5,118 bases of DNA from Gammaproteobacteria bacterium (GTDB lineage: Bacteria > Pseudomonadota > Gammaproteobacteria > DSM-19610), in NCBI GenBank assembly GCA_011371465.1, contig DRQL01000158.1, positions 1-5,118 on the forward strand, written 5' to 3'. The position numbers were made by a program, and so were the translations under genes. The notes beneath the pieces are model-generated. The model was not told the DNA's origin. It saw only the letters and a program-made list of their open reading frames with translations, and did not search any database. Shown piece by piece: positions 1-5,118 of this stretch; within the stretch, counting starts at the first letter, position 1, and every line of letters begins with the position of its first letter.

Positions 1-500
1 CTGAACGCGTAGCGTCCGCCAGCCAGGGGACCATGAATAACCTGGCGATGGGTGCCAGAAGTGTGCGGGGTGGCTGGGATTACTACGAAACTATCGGCGG
101 TGGCATGGGTGCACACGTACAGGGCAAGGGGCTGGATGCCGTGCAGACGCACATGACCAATACCCTGAATACCCCGATCGAAGTGCTGGAAGGCAACTAC
201 CCGTTGCGGATTTGCCGTTATGCCGTGCGCAGGGGATCGGGCGGGGCCGGCCGTCACCGGGGGGGCGACGGTCTGTGCCGGGAATACGAGTTCCTGGCGC
301 CGGCGCAGGTCACCCTGCTGACCGAGCGGCGCAGGCACCGCCCCTGGGGTTTGCTGGGGGGCGGGCCGGGCGCTGCGGGAGAAAACCGGCTGAACGGCAG
401 GCCCCTGGCGGCAAAGCAGGTGGTGCCGGTCAATGCCGGAGACCGTTTGCTGGTGGAAACACCGGGTGGCGGCGGATACCTGGCGCCGGAACAGGACTGA
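1..500 (+). CDS. hyuB: Hydantoinase B / 5-oxoprolinase-family subunit, C-terminal fragment (5' end outside window)
   Basis: The reading frame is open from base 3 (E-R-V-A-S-A-S-Q-G-T-M-N-N) to a TGA at 498-500, giving about 166 residues. Family members are usually over 500 residues, so roughly the last third is present. The Met at 33 lies inside the conserved GTMNN motif and is not the start. Other family hallmarks seen are YYETIGGGMGA, HMTNTLNTPIEVLE, a YPLRI..Y.VRRGSGGAG..RGGDGL block and the glycine-rich end TPGGGGY. Such proteins form ATP-dependent hydantoinases or 5-oxoprolinases in the cytoplasm with an HyuA-type partner, opening lactam rings such as hydantoins or 5-oxoproline. HyuA would be expected upstream or fused, outside the window. 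Acetone carboxylase subunits share the fold, so the substrate cannot be fixed from this fragment. The usual GGGGYG/GGGGWG ending reads GGGGYL here, a small deviation. Family call is firm; exact function is not. Confidence 0.9.
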   Translation, partial: ERVASASQGTMNNLAMGARSVRGGWDYYETIGGGMGAHVQGKGLDAVQTHMTNTLNTPIEVLEGNYPLRICRYAVRRGSGGAGRHRGGDGLCREYEFLAPAQVTLLTERRRHRPWGLLGGGPGAAGENRLNGRPLAAKQVVPVNAGDRLLVETPGGGGYLAPEQD

Positions 501-583
501 AATGTAACTAAAATCACATAAGTATCTTTGGGGGGATATCTGAAACACGTGGAATATCAGTGGGTAAGCGCCGCCAACATGGA

Positions 584-608
584 GAACTGTGAAACAGTTC
601 AGATTTTT
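584..608 (+). terminator. Perfect 7-bp hairpin dyad followed by a T-run; weak intrinsic terminator or operator
   Basis: GAACTGT (584-590), loop GAA, and ACAGTTC (594-600) form a perfect inverted repeat, followed after AGA by TTTTT (604-608). It lies 84 bases past the hydantoinase stop and 122 bases before the binding-protein start. This fits a modest rho-independent terminator for the upstream gene. The stem has only three G/C pairs, so it is weak. The symmetry would equally suit a dimeric regulator's operator for the downstream operon. The rest of the 501-721 gap shows an AT-rich patch after the stop (501-530), a six-G run (530-535) and no convincing sigma-70 promoter pair. It holds no credible gene. 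Confidence 0.35.
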
Positions 609-721
609 GACGCATGGTCGTTATAGACTCAACGGACTGTCAACAGGGCCGTCGTGCAATAGCGTGCGGCACTTCCGGGGCGGTCCGGCAACATAACAAT
701 CATAAGGTTGGAACATCATCA

Positions 722-1600
722 ATGACGAAGATAAAGTGGGTTTCGTTGCTGCGTATCTGCGCGGCCGTCTTGCTGCTGACTTCTGCGGTCGGGCGCGCCA
801 CCGCGGATACGGACACCATCATTACCGGTGCCGGTGCACATTTTGCGTGGGTGATTTTCGATTCACTGAAAGCCGACCTGGAAAAAGTCTCCGGTCGATC
901 CATTGAGCTGCACGGCCGTAATTCCACCCTGGGCATGGGCTGTAACGCCGGCATCAAGACCGCCATGCTGAATGAGCCCGGGCACGAGACCTTCGGTTTT
1001 GTCTGCTGCCCGCTCAGCCAGGAGGAAGTGGATAGCAAAAAGCTGCGGGTGTATCCGCTGGCGCTGGAACCGGTGCTCATTGTCGTCAACCGGGCCAACC
1101 CGGTGTCCGACCTCACGGCGGAGCAGTTACGTGGCATCATGCGCGGCGATATCGTCAACTGGAAAGAGGTGGGCGGCAACGACCAGCCGATCGTCCTGGT
1201 GACGCGGCTGCACTGCAAGAAGCGGCCGGGACACTGGAAAACCATTCTTCCTGATGCCGCCGAATTTCGCCAGAAACGCCTCAACGTGAGCAGCGCTGCG
1301 GACATGGTGCAACGTGTCAGTGATTTCAGTTCCGCGCTGGGTCATATCGGTTCGACCTGGGATTTCGGTGCAGACAGCAAACTCAAGGTGCTGCGCATCG
1401 ACGGCTATCAGCCCACGGCGGAAAACCTGCGCAGTAAACACTACCCGTTTTTCCGTAACCTGTCCGCGGTGACCAACCGGACGCCCGGCGAGGACGTGCT
1501 GAAAATCATCCATGAGGTTCAGACCGGGCCTGCCTTCAAGGCCGTTGCCGAACGTTACAACCTCCTGCAACTGGAACCCTCCGAAACCCGTATTCAATGA
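722..1600 (+). CDS. Periplasmic PstS-like substrate-binding protein, probable sensor partner of the downstream diguanylate cyclase
   Basis: This is a 292-residue protein. An in-frame ATG at 614 would add 36 residues with no export signal. The ATG at 722 begins directly with a signal peptide: basic MTKIKW, a hydrophobic stretch at residues 7-23, and an A-T-A cleavage motif at 26-28. It is therefore preferred, although the ribosome site (AAGG 704-707) is weak and 14 bases away. The mature protein follows the PstS-type phosphate-binding fold: ITGAGAHF at 34-41, GMGCNAGIK at 71-79, FGFVCCPLS at 91-99, the family segment LTAEQLRGIMRGDIVNWKEV at 131-150, and TRLHCKK at 161-167. The fold binds small periplasmic ligands. 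By eye alignment most phosphate contacts of E. coli PstS are replaced, and cysteines 74, 95, 96 and 165 sit at or next to those sites. There is no lipobox and there are no ABC permease genes beside it. The four-base overlap with the cyclase gene argues for a signalling rather than transport role. Ligand unknown. Confidence 0.85.
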   Translation: MTKIKWVSLLRICAAVLLLTSAVGRATADTDTIITGAGAHFAWVIFDSLKADLEKVSGRSIELHGRNSTLGMGCNAGIKTAMLNEPGHETFGFVCCPLSQEEVDSKKLRVYPLALEPVLIVVNRANPVSDLTAEQLRGIMRGDIVNWKEVGGNDQPIVLVTRLHCKKRPGHWKTILPDAAEFRQKRLNVSSAADMVQRVSDFSSALGHIGSTWDFGADSKLKVLRIDGYQPTAENLRSKHYPFFRNLSAVTNRTPGEDVLKIIHEVQTGPAFKAVAERYNLLQLEPSETRIQ

Positions 1601-3210
1601 CCTACAGATCGCGGTTGCTGCTTTATGTAGGGATGCTGATCGTTTTACTCATAGGGATGATGACCCTGTCGTTCAAGGCGGCCAGGGATGTCGTCGTGCA
1701 AGGAGCAGAAGAACGCCTGCGCCACGCCGTGCAACGCCGGGAACAGGATGTGCGTGCGGAACGCCAGGAATTGCTGGGGTACGCCCGGATTATCGCGGAC
1801 GATCAGCGCCTGCAGGAATACCTGTACATTATTCTCGAACTCGGCACCAGCCGGGAAAGCCTGGCCCCTTACGTTGACCGGCAGTTCAGTTCCCTGCCAC
1901 ACGATGCCTGCCTGATCCTGTCGCGCCGTGGCGAGGTGCTGCTGGGCGGGCAGTACACGCAGGTTGCAGAGCAGGCGCGCCGCCACCTCGAGTCGTCCAC
2001 CGATGGCTATTTTTACTTCAGTTCACCGCAGGGTGTGGTGATGGTCGTGATGGCCCCGGTCGTGTACGAGGGGCAACGCCTGGCCACCACCGTAGTGACC
2101 AGGACACTGGACCCGCAATGGCTGGGTTTGCAGGAAAACCCGGCCAGTGATTACCTGCTGCTGTTTGAAAAAGACGGTTCGATCCTGTGGAGCAGTAACA
2201 CGCGTTACCAGGGCATGGAGATCGATACCCGTGCGGGTGTACTGGAAGTGCAGGGGCAGTCTTTCCAGCTGCGCCAGGTGGCGCTCGGCAAGGAAGATCC
2301 GGCGTTGCCGCGCCTGTGGCTGGGTATTTCCGAGTCGGTGCTGGTCAACCTGCTGGACAGTTACCAGCGCTGGGTCTACTCGTTTTCGGTGCTCGGCGCT
2401 CTGGCGGTGTTACTGGTGGGCTGGTTGATGGTGCGTAACTTCAGCAAGCCGTTCAGCCAGCTGATGCACATCACCGAAGAGATGGTGCAGGGCAGGCTGC
2501 CGGTAATGCACCGTTCCGAGTCGAAGACTGAAATGGATCAGCTGGTAAACCGGTTTGCCGATGTGCTCGATGCATTGCGGCGCGAGCAGACGCGCGTCCG
2601 GCGCGCGCACCGCAAGCTCCAGGAAACCGCGATCACGGACAGCCTGACGGGGATGTATAACCGCCGCTACCTGCAGGAAGTGGCACCGGGGCTGTTTGCC
2701 CGGGTGGTGCGCGACCGCTGTTACCTGACGGCCATACTGCTGGACCTGGACTACTTCAAGGCCATCAATGACCGCCACGGTCATCCCGGCGGTGACGCGG
2801 TGCTGGTGCATTTTTCCCGCTTGCTCAAGCATAACTCGCGCGCCAGCGATTACCTGTTCCGGATTGGTGGTGAGGAATTCCTGATTCTGAACGTGGCAGA
2901 GGACACCGGGTCGAGCTTTGCGCTGGCCGGCAAGCTGCGCGAACTGGTGGCCCGCTCGCCCGCCAGTTACCGGGGTATGGAAATCCCGATCACGGTGAGC
3001 ATCGGGATCAGTTGCTGTCGTGGCGCATCCGGCGAAGGTTCCCTGAGCCAGCTGATGCGGGCGGCTGACAAGGCGCTGTACGAGGCCAAGTCCAACGGGC
3101 GTAACCAGGTCGTCCGGCACCTCAGCTGCCTGGAACCCGCGATTGCAGGGCCGCGTCGTGGGTCGCTGGCGCTGGTAGGTTCGTCTGCTGCCGAAGTCAC
3201 CGAAAACTGA
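1597..3210 (+). CDS. Transmembrane diguanylate cyclase: periplasmic sensor domain, HAMP, GGDEF (GGEEF)
   Basis: This 537-residue inner-membrane enzyme should make c-di-GMP from two GTP. Its ATG overlaps the preceding stop (ATGA, 1597-1600) and has no good ribosome site, which suggests translational coupling. Layout: membrane segment 1 at about 7-25; periplasmic region about 29-258 with two PAS/Cache-like halves (near DACLILSRRGEVLLGG at 103-118 and DYLLLFEKDGSILWSS at 185-200); membrane segment 2 at about 261-279; HAMP about 280-333; a charged helical linker; GGDEF domain about 345-507. The cyclase looks active: DSLTGMYNRR at 348-357, metal-site D383, FKAINDRHGHPGGD at 387-400, and catalytic GGEEF at 424-428. 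The inhibitory site RxxD (R415, D418) stands five residues before GGEEF, so product feedback is expected. About 30 residues of low-complexity tail follow the domain. There is no EAL or HD-GYP domain. The dCache-like assignment of the sensor is inferred from pattern only; the GGDEF call is firm. Confidence 0.95.
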   Translation: MTYRSRLLLYVGMLIVLLIGMMTLSFKAARDVVVQGAEERLRHAVQRREQDVRAERQELLGYARIIADDQRLQEYLYIILELGTSRESLAPYVDRQFSSLPHDACLILSRRGEVLLGGQYTQVAEQARRHLESSTDGYFYFSSPQGVVMVVMAPVVYEGQRLATTVVTRTLDPQWLGLQENPASDYLLLFEKDGSILWSSNTRYQGMEIDTRAGVLEVQGQSFQLRQVALGKEDPALPRLWLGISESVLVNLLDSYQRWVYSFSVLGALAVLLVGWLMVRNFSKPFSQLMHITEEMVQGRLPVMHRSESKTEMDQLVNRFADVLDALRREQTRVRRAHRKLQETAITDSLTGMYNRRYLQEVAPGLFARVVRDRCYLTAILLDLDYFKAINDRHGHPGGDAVLVHFSRLLKHNSRASDYLFRIGGEEFLILNVAEDTGSSFALAGKLRELVARSPASYRGMEIPITVSIGISCCRGASGEGSLSQLMRAADKALYEAKSNGRNQVVRHLSCLEPAIAGPRRGSLALVGSSAAEVTEN

Positions 3211-3221
3211 AACAATTCCGT

Positions 3222-3241
3222 GCGCTCCCGGGGCGGGGCGC
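3222..3241 (+). other. GC-rich hairpin just after the diguanylate cyclase gene
   Basis: Bases 3222-3228 (GCGCTCC) can pair with 3235-3241 (GGGGCGC), six Watson-Crick pairs and one G-T pair, around a six-base loop. It begins 12 bases past the cyclase stop. No T-run follows, so it is not a standard intrinsic terminator. It could protect the 3' end of the message or be chance pairing in GC-rich DNA. Confidence 0.3.
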
Positions 3242-3258
3242 TGTAAGCGGTCATCTGT

Positions 3259-3280
3259 TTGACGTAGATTAAAGTACAAT
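3259..3280 (+). promoter_or_regulatory. FNR/Anr-like dyad (TTGAC-N4-ATTAA) with adjacent -10-like TACAAT, upstream of asnO
   Basis: Bases 3259-3272 read TTGAC GTAG ATTAA, matching 8 of 10 specified positions of the FNR/Anr consensus TTGAT-N4-ATCAA. TACAAT at 3275-3280 resembles a sigma-70 or sigma-S -10 hexamer (5 of 6). Read as a -35/-10 pair, TTGACG and TACAAT are only 10 bases apart, too close for an ordinary promoter, and no better -35 stands 16-18 bases before TACAAT. If transcription starts near 3287, the dyad centre is at about -21.5, a position that fits repression better than activation. The leader to asnO would be about 95 bases. The site is suggestive only. Confidence 0.35.
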
Positions 3281-3382
3281 CTCCCGCTTCAGGTCGAGAG
3301 GATCACCGGAACGGCAATCTGAATGCTGTCTGCCGGCGGTACGCCCTGCCTTGAAGGAAGCTGCTGCGGACAAGAGAACGAC

Positions 3383-5118
3383 ATGTGTGGAATCTGTGGT
3401 GAACTGAAACTGGACTCCCGTCCACCCGACGGGGAGGCGTTGGGGCGCATGCTCAAGCGGCTGGAGCGCCGTGGCCCCGATCACGAAGGCCGCTATGTCG
3501 ATGGCAGGGTTGCCTTCGGCCACCGGCGCCTGTCGGTCATCGATCTATCCGATGCTTCCAACCAGCCCTGGGTGGACGCCGAACACGGCCTGGTGCTGGT
3601 ATTCAACGGGGCGATCTACAACTACCGGGAACTGCGTGCCGAGCTGATCGGCGAGGGGTTCAGCTTCAGCAGCGAGGGTGACACCGAGGTGGTGCTCAAG
3701 GCCTATGCCGCCTGGGGGGAATCGTTCGCTGCGCGGCTGCACGGCATGTTTGCTCTCGCGATCTGGGACAGCCGCCAGCAGCAGTTGCTGCTGGCGCGCG
3801 ACCGTTTTGGCGTCAAGCCGTTGTACTACAGCCACGATCACCAGCGTTTCCGCTTCGCCTCCAGCACCCAGGCACTGCTGGCTGCAGGCAACGTGGATAC
3901 CGCGATCGACCCGGTAGCCCTGCACCATCACTTCACCCTGCACGCGGTGGTTCCCGCGCCGCGGACCCTGCTGAAGGGGGTGCGCAAGCTGCCACCGGCA
4001 CATGTGCTGGTGCTGGGCGCCGATGGCAGCGAACGCAGCTTTCCATACTGGCGGCTGGACGCCGCACCGCCTGACCCGGGGATGACTGAACGGGACTGGC
4101 TGGAAGCGACACGCACGGCACTCGTGAATGCGGTGCGCCGTCGCCGCATGATCGCGGATGTGCCGGTGGGGGTGCTGCTTTCCGGCGGGCTGGACAGCAG
4201 CCTGCTGGTGGCACTGCTGGCCGAACACGGTGGTAACGACCTGTTGACCTTCTCGGTCGGATTTGAAGACCACCCGAACGAACCGGGTGATGAGTTCGAA
4301 TTTTCCGACCAGGTCGTGGAACGCTACGGGACACAGCACCACAAAATTCACATTCCCAACCATGAAGTGCTGGAGCGTCTGCCGGAAGCCATCGATCACA
4401 TGGCGGAACCCATGGTAGGGCAGGATGCCATTGCCTTCTTCCTGCTGTCCGAACGGGTATCGCAGCACGTCAAGGTGGTGCAGAGCGGGCAGGGCGCCGA
4501 CGAGGTGTTTGCCGGGTACTTCTGGTACCCGCAAATGCAACAGGCCGGCGGCAGCGACCTGGAACGCTTCCGTCGCTTTTACTTTGACCGGGATCATGAC
4601 GAGTACCTGCGTATGGTAACCCCGGCCTACAGGGGGCGGGACTATACCAGCGCGCTGGTGGCAGAGCGCCTGCAGGCGGTAGACAGCGACGATTACCTGA
4701 ACCGCGTGCTGCATTTCGATGTCACCACGCTGATCGTGGATGACCCGGTGAAGCGGGTGGATAACATGACCATGGCGTGGGGCCTGGAAGCGCGTGTGCC
4801 CTTCCTCGATCATGAACTGGTGGAGCTGGCTGTTCGCATGCCGTCGGAACTGAAGTTGCGCGAACACGGCAAGTACCCGCTCAAGCAACTGGCCCGCGGC
4901 CTGGTGCCGGATGCGGTCATCGACCGGCCCAAGGCCTACTTCCCGGTGCCGGCCCTGAAGTTTGTGCGGGGACCGTTCCTGGAGTTCATGCGCGATATTC
5001 TTCATTCGCAGGCCTGCCGGGAGCGTGGCCTGTACCGGGAAGCGTACGTGCAGGATATCCTGGCGGACCCTGAAAACAGGCTGACCCGGCTGAACGGCAG
5101 CAAACTGTGGCACCTGGC
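3383..5118 (+). CDS. asnO: N-acetylglutaminylglutamine amidotransferase AsnO (asparagine-synthase-like), 3' end outside window
   Basis: The frame opens with MCGICGE and runs 578 full codons without a stop to the window edge. Family members are about 590 residues, so only about ten are missing. Cys2, exposed by Met removal, is the glutaminase nucleophile and fixes the start; a weak ribosome site AAGAGA lies at 3372-3377. Glutaminase domain (about 1-215): RRGPD at 29-33, GHRRLSVIDLS at 46-56, FNGAIYNYREL at 74-84, GDTEVV at 99-104. Synthetase domain (about 235 onward): PP-loop LLSGGLDSS at 265-273, VVQSGQGADEVFAGY at 365-379, DDPVKRVDNMTMAWGLEAR at 453-471, and K517 in RPKAYFPVP. Segments such as HAVVPAPRTL (187-196), VVQSGQGADE and LTRLNGSKLWHLA (567-579) match, as recalled, NAGGN amidotransferases rather than true asparagine synthetase AsnB. 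The enzyme amidates the C-terminus of N-acetyl-Gln-Gln using glutamine and ATP, making the osmoprotectant NAGGN. Its partner ngg, and often an M42 peptidase, would be expected next downstream. A separate promoter is likely, as 172 bases separate it from the cyclase. Confidence 0.93.
   Translation, partial: MCGICGELKLDSRPPDGEALGRMLKRLERRGPDHEGRYVDGRVAFGHRRLSVIDLSDASNQPWVDAEHGLVLVFNGAIYNYRELRAELIGEGFSFSSEGDTEVVLKAYAAWGESFAARLHGMFALAIWDSRQQQLLLARDRFGVKPLYYSHDHQRFRFASSTQALLAAGNVDTAIDPVALHHHFTLHAVVPAPRTLLKGVRKLPPAHVLVLGADGSERSFPYWRLDAAPPDPGMTERDWLEATRTALVNAVRRRRMIADVPVGVLLSGGLDSSLLVALLAEHGGNDLLTFSVGFEDHPNEPGDEFEFSDQVVERYGTQHHKIHIPNHEVLERLPEAIDHMAEPMVGQDAIAFFLLSERVSQHVKVVQSGQGADEVFAGYFWYPQMQQAGGSDLERFRRFYFDRDHDEYLRMVTPAYRGRDYTSALVAERLQAVDSDDYLNRVLHFDVTTLIVDDPVKRVDNMTMAWGLEARVPFLDHELVELAVRMPSELKLREHGKYPLKQLARGLVPDAVIDRPKAYFPVPALKFVRGPFLEFMRDILHSQACRERGLYREAYVQDILADPENRLTRLNGSKLWHL

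Noticed and set aside
579..626. Possible 15-residue leader peptide (ATG at 579 to TAG at 624-626) spanning the hairpin dyad
   Set aside because: There is no ribosome site before it, no run of one amino acid codon, and no alternative hairpin that would indicate attenuation.
607..627. TTGACG followed by TATAGA as a promoter for the binding-protein operon
   Set aside because: The two elements are only 9 bases apart, and no other hexamer pair at 16-18 bases fits.
614..721. N-terminal extension of the binding protein from the ATG at 614
   Set aside because: The extra 36 residues are polar and non-conserved in character, and would bury the clear signal peptide that begins at 722.
700..1305. 201-codon open frame on the - strand
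   Set aside because: It is antisense to the binding-protein gene, Ser/Arg/Pro-rich and without family motifs.
722..1600. Ordinary high-affinity phosphate transporter subunit PstS
   Set aside because: There are no pstCAB genes beside it, most phosphate-contact positions are changed, and it is translationally coupled to a diguanylate cyclase.
2410..3279. 289-codon open frame on the - strand
   Set aside because: It is antisense to the HAMP-GGDEF half of the cyclase, has no recognisable domain, and arises from the same GC-bias effect.
3545..5113. 522-codon open frame on the - strand
   Set aside because: It lies wholly antisense to asnO, whose + frame has complete family motifs. The translation is His/Gln/Val-rich with no recognisable domain. 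Strong third-position G/C bias in asnO removes stops on the opposite strand.
3383..5118. Asparagine synthetase AsnB
   Set aside because: SGQGADE in place of SGEGxDE, HAVVPAPRTL and the C-terminal LTRLNGSKLWHLA segment fit NAGGN amidotransferase instead.

Overview
The window is GC-rich, tightly packed proteobacterial DNA with all four supported genes on the + strand. Protein signatures point to the Gammaproteobacteria: a Pseudomonas-like N-acetylglutaminylglutamine amide (NAGGN) amidotransferase, and a PstS-like binding protein paired with a membrane diguanylate cyclase. The NAGGN gene suggests an organism that meets salt or osmotic stress. Genus cannot be told from this sequence.

Layout. 1-500: the C-terminal third of a hydantoinase B/5-oxoprolinase-family subunit, cut by the left window edge. 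501-721: a 221-base gap with a perfect 7-bp hairpin dyad (584-600) followed by a short T-run, probably separating two transcription units. 722-1600: a secreted periplasmic binding protein of the PstS fold. 1597-3210: a transmembrane diguanylate cyclase (periplasmic sensor, HAMP, GGEEF), overlapping the previous gene by ATGA. 3211-3382: a gap with a GC-rich hairpin, an FNR-like dyad and a possible -10 hexamer. 3383-5118: asnO, the NAGGN amidotransferase, running off the right edge with only about ten residues missing.

How the genes may work together. The binding protein and the cyclase look like one sensory module: the exported protein would bind a periplasmic ligand and report to the cyclase's periplasmic domain, setting cytoplasmic c-di-GMP. 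This is analogous to NspS-MbaA of Vibrio cholerae but with a PstS-type rather than a PotD-type binding protein. By eye alignment, most phosphate-contacting positions of PstS are replaced, and four cysteines (C74, C95, C96, C165) fall on or beside the expected ligand cleft. The ligand is therefore unlikely to be phosphate and could be a metal or a redox/thiol-reactive species. This is the most interesting part of the window. AsnO belongs to a separate osmoprotectant pathway whose partners (ngg and often an M42-family peptidase) would be expected just downstream. Nothing here links it functionally to the c-di-GMP module beyond adjacency.
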